Part shown: positions 53,008-61,790 of the stretch, in pieces | Layout of the letters: each line of letters begins with the position of its first letter | Position numbering within the stretch: position 1 is the stretch's first letter | NCBI GenBank assembly: GCA_020636355.1 | Contig: JACJYB010000006.1 | Span: forward strand, 186,001-250,000 | Length of the DNA: 64,000 nt | DNA from: Lewinellaceae bacterium | Lineage (GTDB): Bacteria > Bacteroidota > Bacteroidia > Chitinophagales > Saprospiraceae | Reading direction: 5' to 3' | The notes under the pieces: generated by a model | What the model was told of the DNA's origin: nothing | Seen by the model: only the letters and a program-made list of their open reading frames with translations | The model's database searches: none | Translations under genes and position numbers: made by a program

Positions 53008-54218
53008 GACTTGTTCTTTAGATCCGAATGATTAGCTGCTTCTTTAAATAATCGTCTGACCATATCCAGGTAAATTATCTTCTCCGATCGCAATGTGGTA
53101 GTTGGTGAATTTGAAAAAATGATCACCCCTGACCTGGCTTCAGGGTCAAAGGATACGACCGAATTCATCCCGGGGTCCAACCCGGTATGGGAAGGTCGTC
53201 TCGGCATAATTAAGTTGTACAACACATTTTCAAATTCATTATAACTCCATGATATGGCTCGCCATTTAGCAATTTCCGGGTATTGGATTTTTAGAAACTC
53301 CCGGATCGTTTGCTCCTTCATAAATTGTTTGTTGTCTATTTTGCCCTGATTGGCCATCAGTTTGACAATTTGAGCGTAATCTGTTACCGTTGTTCTTAAT
53401 TGACCGGCAGGATATTCGGGATAACCAAAATGGCTTAATACCTGGGTGCCTTTGAAGTCAGTTTCTTTATACGGCAAGTTATGTGGAGTAGCAATGTTGT
53501 TATCCGGAACTTCGGCAAGGAACCAGTAGGTATTATGCATATTAAGCGGTTCAAATATTTCCTGGGACATAAAAACATTGAATGGCTTTCCAGCTATTAT
53601 TTCCACCAGGTAACCGACCAGAGCATACCCAACATTTGAGTAATGTTCCTCTGTCAATGGTGGCGTATGGTAAAAATTCCTGGCCGGTGCATAAAATTCA
53701 CCGCCTTCCATAAAATACGATTTTAAAAAATCCCCTAATGCAATAGGAGAATCACCGCCTCCTGTACCCAGGGTGTACAGGGTTTCCAAAACATCCCAGT
53801 TGTCATGAATGGATGAAACGTGTGCAAGCAGCATGCGGATGGTGATTTTGACTTCCGGAAAGTTCGGATTAACCACTTTGAACGGCAGATAGTCATTGAT
53901 AGGGGCGTCCAGCGAAACCCTTCCTTGGTCATAGAGTTTCATCAGTGCCAGAGCCGTAACCGGTTTGGAGACGGAAGCGACCATAAACAAGGTACTGTCA
54001 TTGATTTCATCCGACTCCTGAAATGTTTTGACCCCATAGCTGCCTACCCATTTTAACACTCCATCGGCAACATAGGCTGCTTGCATTCCGATCCGCCCGG
54101 ATTGTTTCATTTTCTTTTCCAGGTACTGATCCAGCTTGAGATGATCCGGTAGATCCGGTGCTTTCAGCAATAGGGCAAGGCTTAAGCCTATAAGAATTTT
54201 GATCGCAAGAAACTTCAT
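53004..54218 (-). CDS. beta-lactamase family serine hydrolase
   Basis: 404 aa from ATG 54218. An ATG at 54263 is also in frame, but MKFLAIKILIGLSLALLL is the better signal peptide. The class C-type catalytic triad motifs are present: S-V-S-K (about S82/K85), Y-S-N in HYSNVGYALVGYLVE, and the HTG motif in PSHTGLDPGMNSV. Family members are esterases, D-aminopeptidases or penicillin-binding-like enzymes; lactam hydrolysis should not be assumed. It is coupled with the downstream alpha/beta hydrolase gene, and an AraC regulator gene lies 120 bp upstream on the same strand. Confidence 0.88.
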   Translation of the reverse strand: MKFLAIKILIGLSLALLLKAPDLPDHLKLDQYLEKKMKQSGRIGMQAAYVADGVLKWVGSYGVKTFQESDEINDSTLFMVASVSKPVTALALMKLYDQGRVSLDAPINDYLPFKVVNPNFPEVKITIRMLLAHVSSIHDNWDVLETLYTLGTGGGDSPIALGDFLKSYFMEGGEFYAPARNFYHTPPLTEEHYSNVGYALVGYLVEIIAGKPFNVFMSQEIFEPLNMHNTYWFLAEVPDNNIATPHNLPYKETDFKGTQVLSHFGYPEYPAGQLRTTVTDYAQIVKLMANQGKIDNKQFMKEQTIREFLKIQYPEIAKWRAISWSYNEFENVLYNLIMPRRPSHTGLDPGMNSVVSFDPEARSGVIIFSNSPTTTLRSEKIIYLDMVRRLFKEAANHSDLKNKS

Positions 54219-54338
54219 ATTAAAGAGCTTATTTGAGAAAGCCCGGATGCATCGGGTCTTCATATAATTAGACCCAAAGAGAAGATTTATGTTGCAAATT
54301 CGAAACCGTGGGATGTGCTGGATGCTGTTATCAGGACA

Positions 54339-55463
54339 TTAATTCGGCCTGAAATGCCCGGGGGAATGCCCGGTTTTCTTTTTAAACGCCATATACATAG
54401 CAGACCGGGATTTAAAACCCGATTCGCTGCCAATACCCTCAATAGAATAATGATCCATCGTATTATCCTTCAGGATAGCCAATGCATGATCAACCCGGTA
54501 ATTATTCACCCATTCATTAAAATTATACCCTGATCGCTGATTGACGTAGGTAGAAATTGTCCTGGCCGGAATGTGCATCTGCCTGGCCAATTCGTGAATG
54601 GACAGGTTTTGATCCAGGTAATACTTTTCGGACACCATAGCACTTTCAATTTTCTCAAAGAGTTCTGGATCCAGTGCATCGGGAAGTGGTTGTAATACAG
54701 CGGTTGTGTTGGCATAGGATGCCAATCGGTCGATCGACCCATCGAAAAGCGTATGATGGGTAAATGCCTTGTAACTTACAAAATAGTTGAAAAGCGCAAT
54801 GAACAGAAACACCAGGGTGATAAGATCGGACTGGCCTCTGCCACCCATCGCAATCCGGAGCAACTCAGCGCCCCAGAAAAAAATAACAGGAACCATCAGA
54901 AAGATAAATTGCCATAACCAGCTACTATTTAGCATGGTCAAATCCGAAGATTCATTCCTGACGCGAAGGCTATATCTGCGGGTTTCATAAAATGCAATGA
55001 CGAATGCTGATAAAGTCAAAAAAAATGTATAATACTGAAGAGACATATAAATTATATCCATCCATTTCCAACCCAGGATATCGACAAGCGTTGCGTCTTT
55101 GGTAAAGAACAATAAGACATTGATTCCCGTGATGGCAATCATGCCGAAAGCCAGGCTATAATGGATTTTCAAAAACCGCCAATAGCTCGAAGCCCGCTTC
55201 ACTTTTTCCAGAACAAAATGCAGAAACAATATGGGAAGAAACAACCGAACCTCTGGAAGGGTGAAGTATCCTCCGATGGAATAACTTCCTATCGCACTGT
55301 AAGGCAACATATCCACCAGGGCCTGAAAAACGAAGGCAATTAAAAAACTACCCAGTAGCTTATTTGCTAAACTGGCATGTTTTTTTGAAAAAATAAAAAT
55401 AAGACCCAATAAGAATCCTTGAATAACAGCAGCCCAGATTATCAATGTGATCATTGTAGCCAT
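54339..55463 (-). CDS. AraC-type regulator with seven-helix membrane domain
   Basis: 374 aa. Residues ~5-230 form seven membrane helices (TLIIWAAVIQGFLLGLIFIF and so on). The C-terminal ~110 residues are an AraC DNA-binding domain: YLDQNLSIHELARQMHIPARTIS, then FNEWVNNYRVDHAL, and SGFKSRSAMYMAFKKKTGHSPG. This type is frequent in Bacteroidota. It precedes a serine hydrolase/esterase pair on the same strand, which it may control (inference). Confidence 0.88.
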   Translation of the reverse strand: MATMITLIIWAAVIQGFLLGLIFIFSKKHASLANKLLGSFLIAFVFQALVDMLPYSAIGSYSIGGYFTLPEVRLFLPILFLHFVLEKVKRASSYWRFLKIHYSLAFGMIAITGINVLLFFTKDATLVDILGWKWMDIIYMSLQYYTFFLTLSAFVIAFYETRRYSLRVRNESSDLTMLNSSWLWQFIFLMVPVIFFWGAELLRIAMGGRGQSDLITLVFLFIALFNYFVSYKAFTHHTLFDGSIDRLASYANTTAVLQPLPDALDPELFEKIESAMVSEKYYLDQNLSIHELARQMHIPARTISTYVNQRSGYNFNEWVNNYRVDHALAILKDNTMDHYSIEGIGSESGFKSRSAMYMAFKKKTGHSPGHFRPN

Positions 55464-55779
55464 TCAATGCTTTTGCTGTATTAATTAGACCATTAATGTC
55501 ATTTACATTTAATATCCGATCTTTTTCGATTGAAAGGTAAGCATTCAAAAACTTAAGCAGCATTTGTCAGAGTACCTTATCCGTCCATTTCTTCTCCCGG
55601 ATCCTGCTCCACAGCTTCCGTCCGTACAATTCACTGCCTGAACGCCCTTTCATCACAAGGAGATCATCAATTAATTAATATTGATGAATTCGAAGTGATC
55701 CAAACTAAAATAATGTTATATTGAGATGGACTCTCTATACAGAGTCCCCGAATTATCATAACCAACCAAAAAACCAATC
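55464..55779. other. 316-base intergenic region between divergent genes
   Basis: No gene is visible. It contains a TATATTGA promoter-like sequence near 55717-55725 and the dyad at 55728-55747, both just upstream of the NTF2-like gene. Confidence 0.4.
55728..55747 (+). promoter_or_regulatory. 20-bp dyad, candidate operator for the NTF2-like gene
   Basis: GGACTCT-CTATAC-AGAGTCC is a perfect 7-bp inverted repeat 32 bases before the start codon and just downstream of a TATATTGA element, so it would overlap the transcript start. No T-run follows, which favours a repressor site over a terminator. Confidence 0.45.
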
Positions 55780-56187
55780 ATGACCAACGAACAAAACGTT
55801 AAGATTATTGAATCCCTTTATAATGCATTCGCTACAGGTGATATGCCTACCGTACTGGGGCTGATGGATCCTGCAATCGAATGGAATGAAGCAGAAAGCA
55901 ATTCCCTTGCAGATGGTAATCCTTATATAGGACCGGATGCCGTTTTACAAGGTGTATTTGCTCGTCTTGGCGCAAATCACGAATATTTTGGATTGAAGAA
56001 TGTGAAGACATACAGCATGGATGATCATATGGTCCTGGCTACCCTGCGCTACGATGCCAAAGTAAAAGCAACCGGGACGGCTTATGATGCACAAGCCGCA
56101 CACCTCTGGACTTTAAGCGATCAAGGTAAAGTGATCGCCTTCCAGCAATTTGTGGATACTAAAAAACTGGCAGACTCCGGAACATAA
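55780..56187 (+). CDS. NTF2-like / SnoaL-like protein
   Basis: 135 aa. The cone-shaped NTF2 fold shows the opening helix IIESLYNAFATGDMPTVLGLMDPAIEWNEAES, GPDAVLQGVFARLG and the strands YSMDDHMVLATLRYDAKVK and AAHLWTLSDQGKVIAFQQFVDT. The family includes ketosteroid isomerase-like enzymes, polyketide cyclases and small binding proteins; the active residues are not diagnostic. A dyad lies ahead of the gene. A broken copy of its first third occurs at 51812-51962. Confidence 0.8.
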   Translation: MTNEQNVKIIESLYNAFATGDMPTVLGLMDPAIEWNEAESNSLADGNPYIGPDAVLQGVFARLGANHEYFGLKNVKTYSMDDHMVLATLRYDAKVKATGTAYDAQAAHLWTLSDQGKVIAFQQFVDTKKLADSGT

Positions 56188-56333
56188 TTTACCATTCACA
56201 GAAGGGGCTATGGTTACCAAATAGTTATTGGTAAAAACTATTTATAGATTTCGTTGCGTTTGACATCATCAAAAGATGTTAGCGGAGTACATTGGGCGGA
56301 CAAATCAGGAATTTGATTAAATCCAATAAACCG

Positions 56334-56786
56334 ATGGATCCTCAAACCATGGAATCAGAAATATCCCTTGAAATAGTTCTTGTCCAACCTACACCCGGCG
56401 TCGTATTTGGATTGCAGGAGGGATCCGGCAGCAATTACAAATCCGTCCAAAAACAAATGGCTACGGATAGCGACCTGACTTTCCGGTTCACCATTATTGC
56501 AAAAGGCGACAAAAACAAAGATGTGCTTCCCAGACTATCAGGCAATGTCGTTCAAGGCCCTCCTGCCAGCAGATTTATTTACATCGATATTGGCACCTAT
56601 GCGGGACAATCCGATTCCATCTGGGGCAGAAGGCTCAAAATCCCATTAACCGGGATTACCTGGCAAGTCATGAATTCATTACCTTCCGATGGTGTCCTGA
56701 AGACCAGCGTACCCGGCACCGGCAAAGACGGTGGACCCAATTGTGCCACTGTCAAACCATTTGATGGTTGGCACCTCAAAAAATAA
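56334..56786 (+). CDS. DUF5990 family protein
   Basis: 150 aa from ATG 56334 (alternatives: ATG 56349 and TTG 56292). The start of the conserved region, EISLEIVLVQPTPGVVFGLQEG, and FTIIAKGDKNKDVLPRLSGNVVQGPPASRFIYIDIGTYAGQ fit DUF5990, a small soluble family of unknown function. It ends in a polar C-terminus (FDGWHLKK). The VOC gene starts 4 bp after its stop, so they are read together. Confidence 0.7.
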   Translation: MDPQTMESEISLEIVLVQPTPGVVFGLQEGSGSNYKSVQKQMATDSDLTFRFTIIAKGDKNKDVLPRLSGNVVQGPPASRFIYIDIGTYAGQSDSIWGRRLKIPLTGITWQVMNSLPSDGVLKTSVPGTGKDGGPNCATVKPFDGWHLKK

Positions 56787-56790
56787 AACA

Positions 56791-57246
56791 ATGACCAGAA
56801 GTGCATTATTGGAAATGAACAATGTCGGTATCGTGGTAAGCGATCTGGACAAATCCATTTCATTTTTCACTGAAATGGGACTGACCCTTGAGGGCAGAAC
56901 CATGGTTGAAGGCGAGTGGGCGGGCAAAGTAACAGGGCTCGGGCAACAGTCGGTCGAAATTGCCATGATGGTTACTCCCGACGGGCATAGCCGCATTGAA
57001 CTATCGCGTTTTCTGGTTCCTGCAATCCTATCGGACCACAGGACAGCCCCGGTTAACTCGCTGGGTTATTTGCGGATCATGTTTCGGGTTGACCATATCG
57101 ATGAACTTATATCCCGGCTTGAAATCACCCATGGCGCCAAACTTGTTGGAGAAGTAATGCAGTACCAGGACACATACCGGCTTTGTTACATTCGCGGTGT
57201 CGAAGGAATTCTAATCGGATTGGCTGAGCAACTGGAAAATAAATGA
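56791..57246 (+). CDS. VOC family (glyoxalase/dioxygenase-fold) protein
   Basis: 151 aa from ATG 56791. The paired beta-alpha-beta3 modules are visible as MNNVGIVVSDLDKSISFFTEMGLTLEGR and YLRIMFRVDHIDELISRLEI, with further strands near RLCYIRGVEGILIGLAEQL. A His or Glu metal set is only partly present (His67 region, Glu at the C-terminal strand is replaced by hydrophobics), so it may be a binding protein rather than an enzyme. It follows the DUF5990 gene by 4 bp. Confidence 0.8.
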   Translation: MTRSALLEMNNVGIVVSDLDKSISFFTEMGLTLEGRTMVEGEWAGKVTGLGQQSVEIAMMVTPDGHSRIELSRFLVPAILSDHRTAPVNSLGYLRIMFRVDHIDELISRLEITHGAKLVGEVMQYQDTYRLCYIRGVEGILIGLAEQLENK

Positions 57247-57288
57247 AAATTATCTCCTTTTATTCTATTGTTAATTCAATCCAAGGCT

Positions 57289-57681
57289 ATGGTACAATCA
57301 GTCACTGAGGTCAGCACACCATTTCTACAATCCTTTGCTGATGCCTTCAATGCCCATGATCTGGATGCAATTATGGCACATATGACGGCTGATTGCATCT
57401 TTGAAGCTTCAGCAGGGCCGGATGTCGACGGAGAGAAGTTCGTCGGCCAACAAGCGGTAAGGCAGGCTTTTGAAGCTGTTTTTAATACTTTTCCGGATGC
57501 CCGTTGGGCAAATCCCAAGCATTTCATATCCGGTGACCGGGGATTAACGGAATGGACATTCTCAGGTACCAAAAGCGATGGCAGCCGCGTTGAGGTTACC
57601 GGCTGCGACTTATTCACTTTTATCGATGGTAAAATCGCGATTAAAAATTCTTACCGAAAGAACCGGGTAATCACAAGCTGA
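57289..57681 (+). CDS. NTF2-like / ketosteroid isomerase-like protein
   Basis: 130 aa from ATG 57289. The opening helix FLQSFADAFNAHDLDAIMAHMTADCIFEASAGPD is the standard SnoaL/NTF2 start, followed by GQQAVRQAFEAVFNTFPDARWA and VEVTGCDLFTFIDGKIAIKNSYRKNR. It is unrelated in sequence detail to the NTF2-like protein at 55780 but shares the fold. No catalytic Asp pair of ketosteroid isomerase can be placed. It belongs to the run of small plus-strand enzymes from 55.8 to 58.8 kb. Confidence 0.78.
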   Translation: MVQSVTEVSTPFLQSFADAFNAHDLDAIMAHMTADCIFEASAGPDVDGEKFVGQQAVRQAFEAVFNTFPDARWANPKHFISGDRGLTEWTFSGTKSDGSRVEVTGCDLFTFIDGKIAIKNSYRKNRVITS

Positions 57682-57845
57682 ACACAATCTTTTATTTGCT
57701 ATAATGCAATACAATCGACTGCGATCTTAATATTTACGTTTAATGCCAATGTCTTGTCACCACATTAATTACTACCTTTCAAGTACGAAAATGACCTCAT
57801 CCTATCCGATCAACACCGATCAAACCACCTATTTACCCTTAGACC

Positions 57846-58262
57846 ATGAGTGACCAGTTACAATTCCTTAACCCTGAAGGGCTATCAAAAAATCCGGCCT
57901 TTTCTCAACTTGTAATAACCCAGGGTTATGGCAAGACCGTCTACATTGGCGGGCAAAATGCCGTAAATGCACAACGGGAAATTGTAGGCGCCGGAGATAT
58001 TTCAGCGCAGACAGAACAGGTAATGCAAAATATTCAGACAGCTCTTTCAGCCTGTGGCGCCACCTTTGAAAATCTTGTCAAACTAACCATACACATCGTT
58101 CAGGGCCAGGACTTATATCAGGGGTTCCAGGCGTCTCAAAAATACCTGGGGACCCTAAAAAATCCCCCGGCCATTACCGGATTCTTTGTTGCCGCATTGG
58201 CTCATCCGGCCTTTCTCGTGGAAGTGGATGCCATCGCATTTATCCCGGGCAAGATTGAGTAG
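57846..58262 (+). CDS. RidA family protein
   Basis: 138 aa. The YjgF/YER057c/UK114 pattern is clear: FSQLVITQGYGKTVYIGGQNAVN, EQVMQNIQTALSACGATFENLVKLTIHIV and a final HPAFLVEVDAIAFIPG. The Arg that binds 2-imino acids in canonical RidA (R-x-C/V) is not evident; the equivalent segment reads EVDAIAF after LAHPAFL, so it may be a Rid-group protein with other activity. It follows the second NTF2-like gene by 164 bp and precedes the EthD gene. Confidence 0.82.
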   Translation: MSDQLQFLNPEGLSKNPAFSQLVITQGYGKTVYIGGQNAVNAQREIVGAGDISAQTEQVMQNIQTALSACGATFENLVKLTIHIVQGQDLYQGFQASQKYLGTLKNPPAITGFFVAALAHPAFLVEVDAIAFIPGKIE

Positions 58263-58347
58263 ATTAATAACGATTTATTGGGAGCCTGCTTTCGCGATCA
58301 AATCATACGAACAAATTTATCTTTACTGGAAATGTTAATCTCATCCA

Positions 58348-58779
58348 ATGCTATCAGCAAGGTTTCTATTCCTTTTATTGATCTCAAGCCTTATAGGCTT
58401 GTCAAGTTGTAAAACCAACCAAAAAACGCAAGCTTCCACACCTGAAAAAGGTTTGTTCAAGGTAACCATCCTCTATCCGAACGGAGAAGGTAAGACCTTT
58501 GACCTGGAATATTATCAGGACAAGCACATGCCTATGGTCGCTGGCTTCATCGGTAAGAATTTAAAATTTTATGAAATTGACGAGGGAATTGCGGGCAGAA
58601 CTTCAGGCGAACAGGTACCCTATCTAGCCATCGGCAATTTCTATGTATATGATCTTCCGGAATACAATGCTGCTATCCGGGCTCACCTGGATACCATCAC
58701 TGGTGATTTTAAAAATTACACAAACATTCAACCGATCATTCAGATAAGTAAAATCATGCAGCTAGGATACAATAAATAA
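58348..58779 (+). CDS. EthD domain lipoprotein
   Basis: 143 aa. A lipoprotein signal with lipobox LSSC (Cys21) is followed by a linker and a dimeric alpha/beta-barrel domain: FKVTILYPNGEGKTFDLEYY, then YQDKHMPMVAGFIGKNLKFYEID, typical of EthD. EthD proteins are often accessory to ring- or ether-degrading systems; no such partner is present here. The C-terminal YTNIQPIIQISKIMQL is also typical. Membrane tethering of this domain is less common than the soluble form. Confidence 0.8.
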   Translation: MLSARFLFLLLISSLIGLSSCKTNQKTQASTPEKGLFKVTILYPNGEGKTFDLEYYQDKHMPMVAGFIGKNLKFYEIDEGIAGRTSGEQVPYLAIGNFYVYDLPEYNAAIRAHLDTITGDFKNYTNIQPIIQISKIMQLGYNK

Positions 58780-58887
58780 AGTTGCCATTCGGTCTGTCAA
58801 GACTTTCCCATCCCGAGCAAGGACCTACCTTTTACATCGCCTTAACATCTTTTTACAACTGGTTCCGCAATCTGTTATTTCCGCAAA

Positions 58888-58895
58888 TACATTTG
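58888..58895 (+). promoter_or_regulatory. -7 promoter element of the propeller lipoprotein gene
   Basis: TACATTTG is an exact TAnnTTTG match, 18 bases upstream of ATG 58914. The same octamer precedes the SDR operon at 42884. A -33 TTG was not assigned. Confidence 0.55.
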
Positions 58896-58913
58896 TAATC
58901 AAAATAATCGAAG

Positions 58914-59981
58914 ATGATTAAAGCCGGTCAATATCTGTATTTGGGTTCATTTCTGGGGGGCCTCATTTTTTTTACCGCCTGTTTTGGATCAGAAAAGCGC
59001 ACACCCATCATGCAAACCGGGGCACCACAACCGCCGGCAGATACACCAGCCGGGCCACAAATTGCCGAATATGTGCGGAATATTCTTGAAGACCAATACG
59101 GTAATCTGTGGTTTGGCACCAACGGATACGGGATTGGTGTCTACGATGGGAAAAAGGTTTCCTATTACTCCTCAGCGCAAGGCTTCAATGGCCAGCAGAT
59201 CACGGGCATTGCAGAAGATCCGGATAAAAATATCTGGTTCGCCACCAATCTTGGGGTGGTGAAATACGCATTGTCCGGCGACGCTTCCGGCGAGAAAAAG
59301 TTCATCAATTATTCCTATCCGTACACATTTAGCAGCAAACAGTTCTGGAGCATTTGTGCAGACCGAAAGGGTTTCATCTGGGCTGGAGCTGCAGATGGAA
59401 TTTACCGGTTTGATGGCACCAAATGGTCGCCTTTTGCCCTTCCCTATCCCGAAGTAGTAACCGGCGAATTTATTACCAAAGCAACATCCTGGTCCATATC
59501 CGAGGACAAAGCAGGTAATATTTGGTTCTCCACTAATGGATTTGGAGCCTTTAAATACGATGGGCATACCTTCACCAGGTATTCGGAAAAAGAAGGTCTG
59601 ACGAACAACAACGTGGACCAAATTATGGAAGACAGCAAGGGCAATGTCTGGTTCGGAACGCGGGATGGCGGCATAAGCAAATATGACGGCCGGTCATTCA
59701 TCAATTACACGGCTCAGGATAGTATTCGAAATAATGAAGTTTGCGTCATCTATGAAGATAAGCAGGGAAATATATGGCTAAGCTCCGAAGGCTTTGGCGT
59801 GTACCGATACGATGGAAAAAGATTTAGAAATTACGGAGAAAATCAAGGTCTGGGTGTTAAGGCCGTACAAACCATTCTCGAAGATTCAAAAGGCCGGTTT
59901 TGGGTAGGCGGCGGGGGTGGTCTCTTTCGTCTGGAAGGAGAAACATTTGTGCCTGTCACCAAACAGGGTCCCTGGAACTGA
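58914..59981 (+). CDS. two-component-regulator-type propeller lipoprotein
   Basis: 355 aa. The signal ends at FFTAC (lipobox, Cys23). The remainder is a repeated sensor propeller of about 40 residues per blade with the Reg_prop signature D-x-x-G-N-x-W-F-G-T: DQYGNLWFGTNG, DPDKNIWFATN, DRKGFIWAGAAD, DKAGNIWFSTNG, DSKGNVWFGTRDG, DKQGNIWLSSEG and DSKGRFWVGGGG. In hybrid two-component systems this domain senses ligands; here no kinase domain follows, so it is a free-standing, membrane-tethered propeller. The ligand is unknown. Confidence 0.87.
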   Translation: MIKAGQYLYLGSFLGGLIFFTACFGSEKRTPIMQTGAPQPPADTPAGPQIAEYVRNILEDQYGNLWFGTNGYGIGVYDGKKVSYYSSAQGFNGQQITGIAEDPDKNIWFATNLGVVKYALSGDASGEKKFINYSYPYTFSSKQFWSICADRKGFIWAGAADGIYRFDGTKWSPFALPYPEVVTGEFITKATSWSISEDKAGNIWFSTNGFGAFKYDGHTFTRYSEKEGLTNNNVDQIMEDSKGNVWFGTRDGGISKYDGRSFINYTAQDSIRNNEVCVIYEDKQGNIWLSSEGFGVYRYDGKRFRNYGENQGLGVKAVQTILEDSKGRFWVGGGGGLFRLEGETFVPVTKQGPWN

Positions 59982-60275
59982 TTTATCTTCCGGAATGAAG
60001 CAAAATCATCAATGGCATTTAGTGAGCTCCATTATGGATTGATCGTTGAGCTACCAAGATATACATCAGGGTGAAAGTTCCTCATTTTGGTTTACTGTCA
60101 AACGAATTCATGCGCACCAAACAATATTATCGTCGTCTTTTCGCTATCTTTTTAAACAACCGAAAAAAGGGTACCAGAACACATCTAATACCCCTTCAGT
60201 CAGTAATATTTATCAAGCAAACCTGGCAAGCAGGTCAAGGGAATTGATCTAATCGCTCATTTCAAAAAAGACTTT

Positions 60276-61718
60276 ATGAAATACATCCTTTCTATTGGTG
60301 TGATGCTTTGCTTATTGAGCTGCTTCAGCAACAAAAATGAGGTTAAAAGCTCCGAAGCACTGAACAAAAATGTACTAGAAACGTACCTGAAAAGCATGGC
60401 ACAAACCCATGCAATCCCTGGTATGGCTGTAGCAATAATTAAAGATGATCAGGTTTATTATCAAGGATATTTTGGGCTAGCCGATCTTGAAAGCCGGGAT
60501 TCCATAGATGACCGTACTATTTTCAGGATTTATTCAACAACCAAACTGCTCACTTCAACTGGAATATTTCAACTGATAGCCAATGGAAAAATAGCTCTGA
60601 ACGATAAAATAAATACTTATGTCGAAGGTCTTCCACCGAGTTGGAACGATATTGAAATTCAACATTTACTTACGCATTCCTCCGGACTTCCTGACATCAT
60701 CTGGTACGATAATCAATTGGGTGATCAGGAACTAATAAATAAAATGGGTTCTGACGGCATGGTTTTTAAACCCGGTGAACAATTTTGGTACAACCAAACC
60801 AATTACTGGCTGCTTTCCAGGGCCGTAGAAAAAATTACCGGTATGTCATTCGAATCCTTTATTATCCAAAATCAACTTTCGGGAGACAGTACCCATTCCT
60901 TCTTCTCATCCAATTCAGCCAAAATCATCCCTCATCGCGCCAATAAATACGAATACAACTTCGAAAAGCGTGAATTTGAAAAAACGACCAATAATGACGG
61001 CCGGAGAGCCCATCCTGGGAATGGTTTAAATATTACCTTAAATGCTTTAATTGCCTGGAATAAAAAACTAGATGATAACCAATTACTAGATTCCGTCACA
61101 AAAGTCAATATGTGGCGGTCTTTCGAATTTGGAAACAAAAAAGATAAATTCCGATACGGCTGGGGGGATTATACAAGCGGTTCTACCGAGTCCATCGGAT
61201 TTACTGGCGGAGGGGTAAGTGGATTCAGAAAATTCACAAAGAATAATCTTTCCATTCTCTTTTTATCAAACGGTTATAAATATTTCCCGGTCCATGATCT
61301 GATCATCAATCACCTGGCCGGTCTGGTAGACTCAAATCTGCTCAATCCAGAATCTCTCGTCAAAGAGACCATACAATCCGATTTTATCTTATTACCAATC
61401 CAACAAGCTCTTCTAAACTACCAGGATATCCGAAAGCAAAACCCAAATCTGGATCTCGAGGGAATTTTGAATTCATTAGGATACGCTTTGATGAAGGAAG
61501 ACAGAGTAAAGGATGCGATTGAAGTTTTGGCTATAAACGTTGAAGAGAACCCAAACTCATCCAATGTTTATGACAGCTATGCAGAGGCTTATTTTAAGAA
61601 CAGGCAGTATGAACAATCGCTGAAATATTATAAAAAATCACTGGAACTTGACCCCACTAATAACAATGCCGTCGCCATGATCGAAGAGATCAATCAACAT
61701 CTGTCCAATAAAAAATGA
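60276..61718 (+). CDS. beta-lactamase family serine hydrolase lipoprotein with C-terminal TPR
   Basis: 480 aa. The lipobox is LLSC (Cys16). The hydrolase domain spans ~28-350 with the S-x-x-K nucleophile in YSTTKLLTS (Ser87, Lys90), HLLTHSSGLPDI and YNQTNYWLLSRAVEKI, where the usual Y-S-N appears as Y-N-Q. GGGVSGFRKF stands in for the third motif. Two to three TPR-like repeats follow at about 395-475 (NVYDSYAEAYFKNRQYEQSLKYYKKSLELDP). Such hydrolase-TPR fusions are known from Bacteroidota. The substrate is unknown and it should not be labelled a resistance gene. Confidence 0.87.
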   Translation: MKYILSIGVMLCLLSCFSNKNEVKSSEALNKNVLETYLKSMAQTHAIPGMAVAIIKDDQVYYQGYFGLADLESRDSIDDRTIFRIYSTTKLLTSTGIFQLIANGKIALNDKINTYVEGLPPSWNDIEIQHLLTHSSGLPDIIWYDNQLGDQELINKMGSDGMVFKPGEQFWYNQTNYWLLSRAVEKITGMSFESFIIQNQLSGDSTHSFFSSNSAKIIPHRANKYEYNFEKREFEKTTNNDGRRAHPGNGLNITLNALIAWNKKLDDNQLLDSVTKVNMWRSFEFGNKKDKFRYGWGDYTSGSTESIGFTGGGVSGFRKFTKNNLSILFLSNGYKYFPVHDLIINHLAGLVDSNLLNPESLVKETIQSDFILLPIQQALLNYQDIRKQNPNLDLEGILNSLGYALMKEDRVKDAIEVLAINVEENPNSSNVYDSYAEAYFKNRQYEQSLKYYKKSLELDPTNNNAVAMIEEINQHLSNKK

Positions 61719-61790
61719 TCTAAGTCAAAATCCTTTTCAATTGTACATTTTGCATTTTGAATGAATGATTGTAAGTTAATCTAAAATTAG

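Noticed and set aside
53004..54218. Antibiotic-resistance beta-lactamase
   Set aside because: The S-x-x-K, Y-S-N and H-T-G motifs are shared by many esterases and peptidases of the family; nothing shows lactam hydrolysis.
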